A stretch of 64,000 nucleotides of DNA from Gentiana macrophylla (GCA_026214975.1 CM047808.1:3709262-3773261); one strand, 5' to 3'; numbered from the stretch's first letter, positions 11,331 through 23,685 are shown. Notes: generated by a model not told the origin, from the letters alone. Program-made: numbers and translations.

Positions 11331-12848
11331 CAAAGACATGAAACAACTACCAAACCTTCCCAGATTATCAAGCTGAAAGTCAACATAGGTCCCTTCATTG
11401 GCCTCATGCACCATCCACAAGTACGAGGGTATCGCATTGTAACACTCCATCGGTGAACCTCTAACCATCATTCTCATCATCTCGTGAGCTCGGTATGCTT
11501 GGTCATAAGTCAACTGTACACTGTAAGTTGTGAGCATGTCCTCTATAATATGTCTGGGTTTATACTCATTGCCGAGTTCTTCCATTTTCTGACTTAGTAG
11601 ACCTGCAATAACAATGGGTGTTTCTTGTCGATTGTCATTATCCGCATTCTGAGAGGCACAAGTATGCACGTCATTCAACATTGTGATCGAAAATGTACGT
11701 GAGCCATCTGTATTCACCCTTTTCGCCCTTACATACCCTTTGCATGTATCGTTAAGACATGTGTAATACAAGCAACGTGTGTCCGACCTACCCAAGCTCA
11801 TCTGAAAATTATTTACAACCGCATACGATTTTATTTTCAAATTCAAATCTTCTTTCGAATCATATTTCTTCCCAATGAACAATTCGTTCATGTCATTCAT
11901 ATGTAACGTACCGGTGGATAAACACTTCGGTAAATCATCATCTTCAAAAGTGGGAATCCTCCATGAATAATCTTCTCGTACACTTGCCCTAGCATTTATA
12001 CCCTGATTATTGTTGTCATCCCTGCCGGTTTGATCGGTTTGAATATGAGGTGCAAACGGAGAAGCCAAAAAACTACTGACTAATCCACCAAACAAATTAT
12101 ATGGCTGTTGGATAGGTGGAGCACGACTACTTGAAGGATGGTTAGGAGGATACTGAAACGGTTGGTGTGATTGGCTATTTATAACATTATAACTTGGAGG
12201 ACCGAATTCAAACGGAGCAGAGTATTCACCAACCACTTCAACTCAAACATGACTACTTGAAGGTTGATTTGAAAGATTATGACTTGGTCTGACTGGTTGA
12301 TACCGAAAAGGTTGGTCCGAAGATTCACCAAGCCTTTGTGTAGAAACATGGTCTTCAAACCCACTACATCCATACTGTTGCTCAAACAGATTAAAATTTG
12401 GATCTCTAGCAAGTTCTTGTACCGGAGAAGAGAAATTTCCAAGACTATAATCCGAATTATTGTTATCATCCGGAGCATTGCAATCTTGATTTAAATCAAT
12501 GCCATCATCCTCAATTATCGGTTCATTGTTTGCCTCCACTGGTGTGGCATTCACACAAAAAATTACATTTTTACTGTCAGATTCCGCTTCGATGTAACCA
12601 TTTAGTGTCTCGTCGTCTAAGATATCATCAGGTGGTATATTGCCCACACTACTATAAGTAAACAAAGCTTTTACGCCGAGCTTTGAATCAGACCGATCAA
12701 TACCAAGCCTCACATGTAATTTATCCAACAACGCATTCAATCTTATGTTCTTTCAGACAAATAATGAGAACATCGATCCATTTACATGATTCCACCGGTT
12801 ATAGAGAGGATTGTACGTAAATTCTCCGTTGAACGAGACAACAATCAT
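11331..12848 (-). pseudogene. Mutator-like (MuDR) transposase N-terminal part
   Basis: Reading minus from Met at 12848 (MIVVSFNGEF) the frame has an in-frame TGA at 12755-12753 and another at 12245-12243, but stays in one frame. The second half has the MuDR DNA-binding domain: FIGKKYDSKEDLNLKIKSYA, then CLYYTC and CKGYVRAKR, ending HTC, a Zn-binding C..C..H-x-C arrangement. It continues through YLWMVHEANEGTYVDF to FGSCFMSLG, where the family's catalytic domain should follow. Instead the sequence passes into the gypsy leader near 11330, so the catalytic half is missing from the window. Confidence 0.75.
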
Positions 12849-13390
12849 TGTGTTGCGATTATCTGTTTTTTTTTATAAAAACAATTCAAGTCATTATTTG
12901 CTCATTCAATATCAACTTAGATAACAACTTAAAATGCATTATAGACATTCAATATACTAATTCAAAATCCTACCTAAGCGAATTTATCACAAATAGAAAC
13001 AAAACATACTTACACTAAACCCTACTAATTAAACCCTAAAGAATAACACTAAGAATGATTAATTTGGATGTATTTATGGCATCATGATATTTTCCCAACA
13101 AGGAAGCAAAGACTATTTTCCCCTTTTAAGATGTTTCAAACAAGGAAACAAAGACTTTTAACACTTAAAACACTTTCACTCTAAGTGTAAGTGTGATCAA
13201 TATTTCCAATAACAATGGTCTCTGAAACAGAGCCATTTTCAGTACCATTTTGGGTAGGAACAACACCCTTATGCACGATCAAACCATCAATATAGACAAT
13301 TCCATTACTACCAACAACAAATTTCCCAACTTCTCAAAACTACAATACCAAATCAACAATACCAAAGTTTACTACAATCGAACAATACCA
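12849..13390. other. Non-coding flank of the MULE relic
   Basis: AT-rich with no coding signal. It may contain the 5' untranslated part of the MULE; no terminal inverted repeat was located. Confidence 0.3.
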
Positions 13391-13392
13391 AA

Positions 13393-13660
13393 GACTTAAA
13401 CACACTATTTAGATGTATAAACATTACATAAACAACCTACTTAAAACACACATTTCGGTTAAATGCATATCATTACTACAATATAATAACATAATCACTA
13501 CTTAAAACACACATTTCGGTTAAATACATATCATTACTTACACTAAACCCTAAACAATAACACTAAGAAAAGACTTAAACACACTACTTAGATGTATAAA
13601 CATTACATAAACAACATACTAAAAACACAAATTTCGTTTAAGTACATATCATTACTAGCA
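13393..13660. repeat. Direct duplication of about 95 bp, period about 173 bp
   Basis: A block starting agacttaaacacactattt at about 13393 recurs at about 13566 with few changes, including the shared phrases gatgtataaacattacataa and cacatttcggttaa. A related 'acactaaaccctaa' block precedes each. It looks like a local tandem duplication with indels. Confidence 0.7.
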
Positions 13661-13884
13661 TGAATAACATAATCACATTGAGCACTTGAATTAAGACAAA
13701 TTACATAGCAAAAACTTACCCATTTGAGCACTTGAATGATGAAGAAATGGACTTGAAAGATGAAGAAGTGGTTAGAAAATTGATATTAACTTGAAAGACT
13801 ATGAAGGAATGAGAAAAATAGCCCGTTAATGTGGTGTATATTGAACAAGTACCTTACAACAACATTAATTGCCATCTACCACTT

Positions 13885-14155
13885 CCAAACGTAGATAATA
13901 GCAATTTAAACGTAGAAACAGTGCGTTTAAACGTAGAGAAATGCGTTTTAACCTACGTTTAAACTCAGAGAAATGCACATTTAGTGTAACTTCCTAATTT
14001 ATTGAATTAGCTTACGGTTAAACGTAGGTTCCTTGCGTTGAAACATAAGGATCCTTACGTTTAAACGTAAGGAACCTACGTTTACAGCTATGGCTTGTGT
14101 CAGACGGATATGTGAATTCCTTACGTTGAAACGTAAGGAACCTTACGTTTACCTG
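13885..14155. repeat. Cluster of ACGTTTAAACGT-type palindromes
   Basis: About a dozen copies of AAACGTA or its complement occur in 270 bp. The longest, 14052-14073, is a perfect 22-bp palindrome with half-site tccttacgttt. A near-perfect one lies at 14118-14140. Spacing is irregular. It lies on the 5' side of the MULE relic and may be its subterminal region. Confidence 0.75.
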
Positions 14156-14159
14156 ATTT

Positions 14160-14934
14160 TCTATGTCAGAAAAGGCATGACCTGATTTTTAAGTGTCAGG
14201 ACTGACACAACCTTATTTTCCAATTTCTGCATTAAAGATTATGTATTAATAACGTTGTTGGATGTTGATGAGAACAAGAATTAAGCTTTATTCAAAAAAA
14301 AAAAAAATAGAATTAAAAAAATAAAGCCGGTCAAAAGTTTTGATTGGTTACGTATGATTTTTACGTCGCGACATTGTAAACATGCTTTGACAAAGAAGTT
14401 GCAGAATCACATCAGATTTCACTTCGTTTTAACTTTTGTAATCTTCTATTATGTTCAATGCATGAGGTTTTTCAATTAAGCAACAAAACTAAAGAAATGT
14501 TTTTTAATTAAGCAACAAATATTGGTTTAGGGGTACAAAATAACTACTTAGTTGGATAATTAGTTCTTGCGCATTAAACCTTGTAAATATAAAGAGTAAA
14601 AAGTTCAACCTAATGACTCATTTAACATTCTTCATATCATTCATGTTGCCACCATTTCTTTCTGACCTGACCCGAATTTTACCAAATTACCATTCGAATT
14701 GTTCGGCCATGATCCAAAATCGATGCTTCGAATCATGAAGCTTTCCGTTGGAAAATAGAAAACTAAAAGTGTAAGAGATTTTTGGAGGAATATTTTCCAT
14801 GATTTTCATTACTGTGTAAGGTCAGATATATAAAATTGATTTACAATGATTTCTAGACTATTCTATGGCTAGAATCTTGCCTGTTGTTATTGCTAGCAAT
14901 GGCTATCTATTTTGACCGAATCATATAATGAATA
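14160..14934. other. No gene seen
   Basis: AT-rich sequence with a poly-A tract near 14294. Reading frames are short and show no recognisable protein. Confidence 0.4.
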
Positions 14935-15196
14935 CTCCGTTCCAATTTATCTGAGTCAATTGTAATATAATTTGTTCCATATTATTTGAGGCAGTTACAT
15001 TTTCAATGCAACAATAATGATACTTTTTCTTGCTTTACCTTTATTTATTGCAATAGGATAGATAAAAAACAATGTCACATTAATTATATCCAAGGAATTT
15101 TTAGTAATTTCATTTTAAATTCAATGCATTAACCCACTTTCTTAATATGTGTGATTTTGGCAACTGCCTCAGATAATTCGGAACGGAGGGAGGGAG
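14935..15196. mobile_element. Stowaway-like MITE
   Basis: The ends form a terminal inverted repeat beginning CTCCGTTCC on the left and ending GGAACGGAGGGAGGGAG on the right. The inner pairs atttatctgag and cagataattc also match. TA flanks both sides (14933-14934, 15197-15198), the usual Tc1/mariner-type duplication. At 262 bp and without an ORF it is non-autonomous. Confidence 0.8.
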
Positions 15197-15285
15197 TACA
15201 AGATATTGACATTCTAAAAATAGTTATGTATCTTCTCAAAAAAAAAAAAAAGCTATGTATAATATTTACAAATATTCTAATACAC

Positions 15286-16230
15286 CCCCGTAGTCGAAAC
15301 GGGAGGTTATCGGACGTTGAGACTATCTTGGAAATCGTCAAATAGTTGAGTTGGAAGGCCCTTTGTGAAAATATCGGCGATTTGATAGCGCGATAGGATA
15401 TGTAAGACACGTACTTGGCCACGGGCTACTTTTTCACGAACAAAATAGATATCCATTTCTATATGTTTAGCTCGTTGATGTTGAACTGGATTTCCGGATA
15501 GATAGACCGCACTGACGTTGTCGCAATAGACTAATGTCCTTTCGTAATGGGACAATGTAGCTCCAAAAGTAGGTTTCGAAGCCGCAAGACTCTGAAACGA
15601 CATTAGCTACCCCACGGTATTCGGCCTTGGCACTGGATCGGGACAATGTAGGTCGTTTGGCGGACCATGAAATTAAATTATCTCCAAGATAAACACAATA
15701 GCCCGATGTTGATCGTCGAGTGTCCGGACATCCACCCCAGTCGGCGTCGGTATAAGCAATTAGTTTATTCATCGACAGGGGCGGCTGCAGGAATTGGGTG
15801 ACACGGGTCAGGGATCGAGATCGACACACCGTATTACAAATTTTTAATATCTGACATGGGTCAAGGGCAAATATTTGAAAATTTTAGCGGGTCAGTAAGT
15901 AGATATTAGTACATAAAAATTTTAAATCGTGTATAATATACATAGAAATTTTTTTTTTTTTTTTTTTTTTGAGGGTCAAGTGACCCTTTTCCTTAGGAGT
16001 GGCGCCGCCCCTGTTCATCGAGGAGGGATAAATGTGTAGACCGAACTCAAGAGTGCCCTTAATGTAGCGAATGATGCGTTATAAGACGGACATATGTTGT
16101 GTTTTAGGATCATGCATGAACATGCATACTTGCTGGACGGCATAAGATATGTCTGGTCGAGTGAATGTTAAATATTGTAAAACACCGACGAGACTGCGAT
16201 ATTTTGTGGGATCATGATATGGATTACTAG
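15286..16230 (-). pseudogene. Ty1/copia RT-RNase H remnant, interrupted by a MITE
   Basis: The minus strand reads RYIKGTLEFGLHIYP (about 16070-16025), then, beyond an inserted [24 protein letters not shown] and [19 protein letters not shown] (15770-15620). After a shift come [20 protein letters not shown] and the terminal QIADIFTKGLPT (15560-15340). This is the RNase H end of a copia polyprotein. A polypurine stretch followed by a TG near 15285 suggests where its 3' LTR begins. Stops and shifts show it is dead. Confidence 0.8.
15776..16013. mobile_element. Non-autonomous hAT MITE with 8-bp target duplication
   Basis: The element begins caggggcggc and ends gccgcccctg, a classical hAT terminal inverted repeat. 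It is flanked by identical 8-bp copies TTCATCGA at 15768-15775 and 16014-16021. It splits the copia RNase H frame. The 238 bp include a T tract of over 20 bases and a gggtcaagtgaccc palindrome shared with the MITE at 38919. Confidence 0.9.
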
Positions 16231-17286
16231 AAGATGTTCAATTTTGCTTTGGAATCGACATGGGTAGAGGTGTTAGGAAATCAAACGAGTAGCGCAGCGG
16301 AAAATAAAATTTTGATTTCCGATCCAAGGATCGACTTTGTTTAAGCAATAAACATATAACAAGAGGACAAAGATTATACCTTTCTTGATCGTAAAGATCG
16401 AAACTTTTTGACCGTCCGGTAGAAGTAGATGTGCGCAAGCCGTCCAAGCGTCCGGCCTCTATCATTTATCCACACGAACACCTCGTCGGAATCCTCCCGG
16501 ATTGCTATCAGAAAAATTCGACTGCTAGGTCGACCTTTTTCTCCCTCACAATACTCTCTCTAAGAAACTCTCTATTTTTCTCAAGAACTATTAGCTCTTG
16601 GAATTGTGATGTACAAAAGAGCTAGCCAACCCCTTGCTTATATAGGGGAAAGTGGCGCCCCAATGTCTTCCCAACCTGATTGGGAGAAGCTTCCTAGTAG
16701 ATTGATGAGAGAGAAAAACCTTCTCCTAATATTTTTTTTTTTTTTGAACAATGTAATTATAGCAGGAACAGGGGTTGCTTCTCTTTCGCGTTAGTTTATG
16801 TTTCTTCTTGTGATTTCTTCAACTAAGAATCATGATGAACTTTGCTTGCACTTGTGGAAATAAACCTTGAAAACTATCTTTCTTCTGAGTCATAGAAGAG
16901 TTCCGTTGACGAACTCTTTGATACTCCAAATTGTGGATTTTTGCCGCAATATATTGTAGTAGTTCATGTTACCCTTTCAAATAATATGTTGTTAATGAGG
17001 CTTTATACTCATATAATCAAATACAGTTGTTATAGGGGCCTAAACCTTTTACAGGTATTCTAAAATGATGTGAACGTTTCCTCCCGAATTAAGCCATTGT
17101 ACTAAAAGGCTTGGAGCCTCTCTTTCAATAATCAGATAAACAGAGGACAAAAAATTGGCTTCATATGGAACTTCCACCTACTTTATGCCCTTCTACCAGG
17201 GACGCATGGTCTGCCTCCCATGGCGGAGAATCAGTTAATTGAAGGACCAAAATGCTAAATTTACACTTCTGTCCAAGTTTGATAAC
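16231..17286. other. Unresolved repeat-like sequence, no gene
   Basis: The stretch from 16269 begins TGTTAGGAAATC and has features of a copia LTR (start with TGTTAG, 'cagcgg' phrase), but no matching second copy or end was found. Short ORFs on both strands have no recognisable domain. A T run lies at 16731-16745. Confidence 0.3.
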
Positions 17287-17450
17287 TTCCAACATATAGT
17301 AAGAATTATGAATGAAGTAACAGTAACACGTGAAGTAACAATACAATAAGAATAATAATTTCCAACATATAGTAAAATTTACGAATGAAGTTACAATAAA
17401 AAATGAAGTAACAAGGCAATAAGAATGATTATTTCCAACATATAGTAACA
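17287..17450. repeat. 73-bp tandem repeat, about 2.3 copies
   Basis: The phrase ttccaacatatagtaa starts at 17287, 17360 and 17433, so the period is exactly 73 bp. Each full unit also carries two gaagtaacaa blocks. Confidence 0.85.
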
Positions 17451-17454
17451 ATTA

Positions 17455-17710
17455 TAAGTGACTACTTCTTTGCTTGTAACTACTTTTTTTATATATGTTA
17501 CTACATTTTTTCTGGTGTTACAACATGTTTAATGTGTAACTACATTTTTTTTATTATAACTATATTTTATTGATTTTTACTATTTCTTTGTGTTACTGCA
17601 TTTTTTTGGCTGTGAGACACTTTTTATGTGTAATTACACTTTTTTGACGTGACTACATCTTTTTAATCAGTATTACTATATATTTTTGTTGTAACTACAT
17701 CTACTATTTT
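17455..17710. repeat. Degenerate T-rich minisatellite
   Basis: Variants of tgtaactacatttttt recur about every 20-30 bp. The core 'taactac' is the reverse complement of the gtagtta/gaagtaa core in the neighbouring 73-bp repeat, so the two blocks may share an origin. Confidence 0.5.
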
Positions 17711-18059
17711 TACCTTTTACGTTGTGATTGGGGAGTATAAGTCAAAAGCTTTAAATGTGGAAGAGTATAATGGACACATTTTTTTTTAAGGCTATTAATG
17801 TGTGAGAAATATTTTATAGACTTATTTTCTGTTTTTGTATTCATTTCAAACGGGTCAATAAATGCCATTTATGATTCCCTAGTACTACACGACAATTACT
17901 CCAAGATTTACACAAAAAGGGGGTATTTCGGTCTATCTATTATTAATATATTCTTTTTAACAACCAAAAATGGAAGATGTCATTGTATCTTCATTTTTGA
18001 TATTTTTTTGTCCTCTTGGCTCTTTCTCCAATTTTTTATTGAGTAAAAATGACAAGTAT

Positions 18060-18425
18060 TTATTTTACTACAATTTAAATTTTCTCATATTTAATTACAA
18101 AATTGAATATATCTTTTGATCTGAACGTCAAAATATCGTAATTCTTTCATCATATTTTTCATTTTTTTTGTTCTCTTTATTCAAACATCTCATTTGATAT
18201 TTTTTCGATGTCATTTCGAGGCCATTTTCATAAAAAACAACGAAACAGTGGAACAATAAAATGGTGGATTTGATGTCAATTTCACTGTACCGAACAAGGG
18301 ATTTAGAATAGCAAACAATGAAATTGTCCTTATCATCAAATTTGTATTTCCACTGTACCGATTCCTATTTTTTCTGAATTTGTCTGTCTTTTATTACCAC
18401 TCCTTTTTTTTCACTTCATATTTGT
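18060..18425. repeat. Dispersed repeat, copy 1
   Basis: Phrases such as cgtaattctttcatcatatt, tccttatcatcaaatttgta and gtaccgattcctattttt recur at 23100-23225 and, inverted in part, at 31017-31480 (tccttatcacccattttata, ctgattcctatttaccccc). It is a dispersed non-coding family with no clear termini. Confidence 0.5.
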
Positions 18426-18479
18426 CTAAGTATTGAGCTTTATTGACCATTCATTTTTCTTCTTTCTTTTGATCAACAT

Positions 18480-18660
18480 AAACAACATTTTACTGAAATC
18501 CAATTAAACAAGCAAACAAAAAATCCATACTATCGCCATACTTAGTAAGTTGTTTGTATCTCTGTAAATATTAGCTAACAATTGTAAGTTGTTGGCATCT
18601 CTTCAGCCCTTTATGAAGAAAACGAACTTTTGGACAAAAAAAAAATTTATTGGTAAGGAT
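18480..18660 (+). other. Relic copy of the cysteine-rich peptide gene upstream region
   Basis: The phrase cttagtaagttgtttgtatc followed by 'tctgtaaatatt' and 'tttatgaagaaaacgaactt' matches the region upstream of gene A (23410-23475), and 'acttagtaagttgt' matches upstream of gene B (32355-32370). No signal-peptide exon follows, so this may be a decayed third copy of the upstream module. Confidence 0.5.
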
Positions 18661-19211
18661 TTAAAATGATAAATTTTTTTATTAACAAAACAACAATGTG
18701 ACTTATTTAAAAAATAATGATAAAGTATTTATTCAGTGACAAAATTACCCTTCTATTATACCTTTTATTTAAAAAAAAAAACTAAAAATAGATATAAAGA
18801 AAGACCATGCACGACTTCACAATGGGTGCCCACTGCTAGACAATTATGCAAACAATTCCACACAAAGTGCTTTACCTAGGGCCATACTGTTAAACTCCAA
18901 GCTCGCCCCCAATTGCGATCTGGCATCGAGGGCGAGGAGTGCCGAGCAGAATTCAGTTCTTCCAAATGAATTTGAGTGGCTAGATGGTAGCCCTCCTTAA
19001 CCGTATAAAGACCCGACAATCATAATGCCAAATATGATCATGTAATATTCCAATTCTCGGGAAAGGGCAGACGTGTCAATTTGCGAGAACGAATATTATG
19101 TTTATTTCTTTTATGGATTTTAAGTTTATAATTTAATATAAGTATAGAATTCCTTTCTTGAGATAAGTTTCTTTAGATCACTTAGTAACATTCTGATCTT
19201 CTTGATCTTTC

Positions 19212-20586
19212 AGAATAGTGACAACGAGGAGAGGTGTTCATGGGGCTGGAAGTTCAAGAACTAGACCAGAGACAGGCAATACTACACCGATTGTAGGAAG
19301 AGGCTTTGTGAGGCAGAATCTTTCGCCTCACCCGAGCTAATCACCACCCCCTCATACTGCGACCCCCACACCGCGATCTCATCAGGAGCAACCTCCACAA
19401 TGACATGTGGAAGTTCGGTTCGATTCTCGATGGTAAGTGATATTCCAGTATGGTTTTGTACCACCACCATGGATGTGTTTATCCTCCACCACCACCCGTA
19501 AGCCATCCTCCAATCATAGCTTACCCTTCATACCAGCAAACCTTCTACCCTCCACCTGCAAGTTCCCAACCTCAACCTGCTATCCCTCCATCACCACGGT
19601 TTGATCACCACCACGGCTTTGGATACCCACCTTATGGACTACACCAGCCATACCACACTCCACCACATCATCCAAGATATCATTTTTATCAACAAGCACC
19701 ACCTGTGACTCAGCCACAACAACCTCAACAGCCATATCCACCACCTTATCCACCTCAAGCACCGCATGTACCCTACGGTTATCCACCCGTTTAGCCTTCA
19801 GCTTATCCACCGGTTTAATCACCTGTTTATCCTCCGGTTAGAGCTCAAGCGTTTGAGCAGGCACCACCCGTGGATTGGTACACTAGGTTGAAAAGGAACC
19901 GCATGCAAGAATTTTATGGAAATGTGGAACCGCTCAAGGTTGAGATGTGGTTGAGGAGCTTTGAAAAGGCATGTAGAAATGTGAATGTGCCTGAAGCAGA
20001 GATGGCTCAGTTAGCTGCGGGCTTTTTGTTGAATACGGTGGAGAGTTGGTTTGATGCAATAGAGAGCAGCCAAGGTAAGATTACAGAATGGAAAGAATTC
20101 AAGGAACTTTTCTATAATGAGTATTATCCACCAGCAGTTCAAGCAAATCAAGCAAGTCTGTTTTTGAGACATAGTCAAGGTCAACACACGTCCGTATCTC
20201 AATACACTAACCGTTTCAATGAGTTAGGAAGGTTCTATCCTGAAATAATGAAAGTTGAGGAGAAGAAAATGGCTCTTTATAAGAATGGATTATCTCGTGA
20301 GATACAAGCCGGTATGATGGGAGCTACGACAAGAAATATGGCAGAATTGTTGAACAAGGCCATAAAAGTGGAGACTTTTAAGAACAGGCCTTCGGTGATA
20401 GTTGGTGCTAAGAGAACTTTTGGGACGATTCAAGAAAGTAACCTCTCCACTAATCAAAAGTCTATCAGAAAGTTTAACGTAAAAACTTCTGAGTTGAGAG
20501 CAAAGGGAGAAGTCAAAGAGGCTTTCTCAAATTCGTGTCTCGTTGCTACTCCGTTTTCAGATTCAACTATAGCAGGAGCATCGTGA
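19212..20586 (+). pseudogene. Gypsy gag protein, broken
   Basis: The N-terminal part is Pro/His/Tyr-rich (19450-19794, with PPPPP and many PYP repeats) and is interrupted by stops near 19340 and 19795-19819. 19870-20586 is a clean 238-codon stretch with the retrotransposon gag domain: EFYGNVEPLKVEMWLRSFEK, then WKEFKELFYNEYYP and SVSQYTNRFNELGRF. The zinc knuckle expected after it is absent. It would have built the capsid of the element. Confidence 0.75.
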
Positions 20587-21068
20587 GATTGCAAGGATCA
20601 TTTTGATACTAAGATTTCCAGATTTTATCAAGGTATGAAAATAGCCATAATCTTGGATTCATCACGTTTTGATCATGTTTGGCTGAAGAAGGTTGTGTAA
20701 TTCGTAGTTCTGAGTAGTTAGAAACCCTGATCCTAATTAGTTTGTGAATTGGTTGTGGATCAAATAGGTTTTTGTTGGAGTTTGAGAAGTGCCTGCAAAG
20801 TTTCTGAAGTTTTTCTTGGAATTTTGCTTGGATCAAGTAAGGAAATCTTCTCTATTGTCTTAGTTATGATTTGGTGAAGTTTTGGTTTTATTTTGAGGTG
20901 TTTTGATGTTGAAATCATGTTTAAACGTGATAATGCAATTGCTTGATGATATGAGATGTTAAAGTAAATATTTTTTGCTATTATGATGTTAGAATGATGT
21001 TAAACTTGGTTGGTTTTGGGTAGAAATCGATAGAGTGCAGAAAAATGATTATAATGCAGTCTGGTGTA

Positions 21069-21242
21069 TTTTGGCGTGCCCCAACATGTTTGGCACCTCA
21101 CCAAACCTGTTCCAGAGAGTTCTGTGAACTTTCTGGTGCATTTTGGCGTGCCCCAAAGGCTTTGGCGCCCTCCAGACCAGAACATAGAGTTTAGTGAAGT
21201 CTCTGAAGCAGTTTTGGCGCACGCCAAAGGTGTTGGCGCCCC
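21069..21242. repeat. Three tandem units with TTTTGGCGYGCCCCAAA palindromes
   Basis: The motif ttttggcgtgccccaa starts at 21069 and 21140, and ttttggcgcacgccaaa at 21212, a period of 71-72 bp. Each unit has a second inverted half (tttggcacctcaccaaa, tttggcgccc, ttggcgccc). GC content is far above the surroundings. Confidence 0.8.
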
Positions 21243-22479
21243 CCCAACACTGTCTAAGTGTTATTTTGTGTGTTTTAAGCTAGAAGATGAGTTCTTAATG
21301 TTACCCCTTGATCTAATAACATTAAATGAACATGAACAAGCCCTGATTAAGCTTCTGATGCATTTATTTCCGGCACCGAATGTACTCTTCCACAGAGTTG
21401 AAGTTCAGGACCGTCGGAAGGGTATGAATGGCTTGTGCTTTGATGAATTAGTATTCATCAATGTCTGTGTACGTGTATAGGGTGTTGCGTCTAGAGTCTA
21501 AGAGAGGGAGTAGAGTTGTTAAGTGAGCTTTTACCTTGAAGACACTTAGGTGGCTAGTTAATGGTTAATAATTTACATAAGTGTATAGTAAAAGACTAAA
21601 CATCGTAACATTCTTGGTAAGGCACTTGTCTATATCGTGATGTGTGGGCGGTCAGATAAAGTGAATAACTCTACTGGCCTATAAACGGCTAAATGGTAGA
21701 GTGACTTCGCCGAACGTGTATACTATCGGGTCTTAACCCGTGGCTATTGGTGTGATCCACTAATAGGTTGCAAACGATACCTCATGGTGGGTAGCACCAT
21801 GCGTAGTGCCCTTGAATGCCGGTGTAACAAACTTGAGTTAAGCTAGAAACGTTTAGTCATAACATGTTGATGAGCATGAAGTGAACACTAGAATTGAGTC
21901 GGTCAAATAAAGATAACTTAACAACTATGTCTTTGTGAAATCTAGTTAATGCAATAGCTTCTGTTTCTTGTTAAGTACATTTGTACTTACCTCAAATGCA
22001 TGTTTGTTGTGTTTGGGGTTGAGAAGATGAACAGGTTGAACAGGAGTTTGACGAGGACTTTGAAGATGATAATTGATGCTCTTGTCATGCTACGCTTTTA
22101 TCATATTTCTTTTCTTACTAGACTATGTTGTTTCCCCCTCAAGTTTTATGTTGTAATTTCATTTCAAGACATGTGGTATTTTATGACATTTTCTTGTAAG
22201 ATATTTGTTGTATTTCTTTCCTTTCTTTAAATATCGTATGGTTGTAAGATTTGAAGTTCGTTGTTGTAAGATATCTTTTCTATCTTTAGTATGGTTGAAT
22301 TTCTATTCTTATCTTGTTGAAAAAAAAAATATTCACCCGAGTGTTTTAGCTTCCGTACATGCGAAACTCGATACGACGTAGTAGAGGCTTACGTATAATA
22401 TAGAATTTATTTTATATTATACGTGCCGGACGTTCTATTTCCGGGTAAGGACTCGGTATCCGGGAACAGGACGTTACAG

Positions 22480-23080
22480 ATCATCCCTATGGTTATCAGT
22501 GGGAAGTGTGATACTCAGAATAGCCTGTGCTTCGTGAGGGAAGAACGAACTCTTCACTAACTAATGGTTCCATGTTCTCGTCGGCAATGACGGAGCCAGT
22601 AATTTATGTCTGGGTGGGCTAGTGGACTATGTATGTATTGTCAGGAGGGCTTTATTAAGATAACTGATTGTGTTGGACCGAATTATATAGGTTTTTAAGT
22701 GTACCAAAAATAGCAGTCGGGTGGGCTTAGCCACCCTAAGTCCACTACTTGGCTCCGTCTGTGCTCGTCGGCGCATGAATAATTTGGATGTGGAATCGTT
22801 GGAGCTTTCTGCAATTAATCCTTCAGGCCTTAGTCTTGGCGGCATCTAAGGGGGTTTCTCGGATTGTTTTAGAGACCGATTCTTTCACATGCATTTAGCC
22901 TCTGTAGGCGGCCAAAGATGATCTATCTTCATTGGGATGCTTGTTTTCGGATTGTTTGAGTTTGGCTAGGGCATTCCATGAGTGCACCTTTCGCTTTAAT
23001 TGTTAGGAGGTCCGGCAATAAGCATGCCCATTGTCTTGCCCGTGTAGGCCTGTTTGAAGTGGAGTTTAGTTAGTTGGGAA
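22480..23080 (+). pseudogene. Retroelement-derived RNase H domain relic
   Basis: Starting after the MITE, the plus strand reads ASKGVSRIVLETDSFTC, later AAKDDLSSLGCLFSDCLSLA, and, after a frame change, RRSGNKHAHCLARVGLFEV. This is the reverse-transcriptase-associated RNase H domain of plant LINEs and their domesticated relatives. In-frame stops show decay. It is homologous to the better-preserved copy at 39590-40490. Confidence 0.65.
22585..22763. mobile_element. hAT MITE with 8-bp target duplication
   Basis: The 179-bp element has ends caatgacggagcca and tggctccgtctgtg and is flanked by CTCGTCGG at 22577-22584 and 22764-22771. Its interior (gggtgggcta, taagataactgattgtgttg) matches the MITE at 25925. 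It sits in the RNase H relic. Confidence 0.88.
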
Positions 23081-23564
23081 GTGTTTTCACCACAGGATAT
23101 CGTGAATGCGTGACTTTAATTTAAAATCCCTATTTAAATATAAAAAAGAATAAATCTTTTTATCTAAACATAAAAAAATCGTAATTTTTTCATCATATTT
23201 TTTTTCGTCATCTTTAATTTAAAATCACTTTGATATTTTTTCTGACGTCATTTCATTTATTCCCTCATGAATATGTGCGTGTGTGTGAGGGTAAAGGCCC
23301 CTTTTTTTTTAATGAATAACAATGCCCATATTATTGAAAATCCAGCAAGTTCCTGGAAGAAAGTTAAAAGATACCAAGCAAACCAAACCCCACCAAAATC
23401 CAAACTATGGCAAAGCTTAGTAAGTTGTTTGTATCTCTATTAACGTTTATGAAGAAAGCAAACTTTCACATACAAAAATACAATTTCAATTTTAATTTCA
23501 GGGTAAAGATTGACGAGGCTTGAGATCTGAAATTAAAACTTAAAATATTAAGTTGGTTTTGTAT

Positions 23565-23578
23565 CTCTATAAATTAAG
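23565..23578 (+). promoter_or_regulatory. TATA box of gene A, conserved with gene B
   Basis: The 14-mer ctctataaattaag is identical at 23565-23578 and 32603-32616, about 110 bp upstream of each start codon. The surrounding sequence is also homologous (cgacgagg, aattttcctgg-like phrases, gcaaagttacacaca just before the ATG), so promoter and leader were duplicated with the gene. Confidence 0.65.
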
Positions 23579-23685
23579 TAAAATCTTAGAGAGATAACAT
23601 GCAATTTCCTGGAAATAATTATTCTCAATATAACTTAGTTATATATATACTCTGCAAAGTTACACACAAGAAAATATACATCAGT

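Larger units (their letters stand above)
19200..22476 (+). mobile_element. Ty3/gypsy element reduced to gag and 3' sequence
   Basis: A gag frame (19212-20586) is followed directly by about 1.9 kb of non-coding, LTR-like sequence ending ggaacaggacgttaca at 22476. There is no protease, RT or integrase. The general look (proline-rich N-terminus, LTR ending gacgttaca) is that of plant chromoviruses. It is therefore an internally deleted or LARD-like copy. The 5' LTR was not identified. Confidence 0.6.

Noticed and set aside
19450..19794. Proline-rich ORF as an extensin-like cell-wall protein
   Set aside because: It directly precedes a gypsy gag core and matches the Pro-rich N-terminal region of such gags; no signal peptide.
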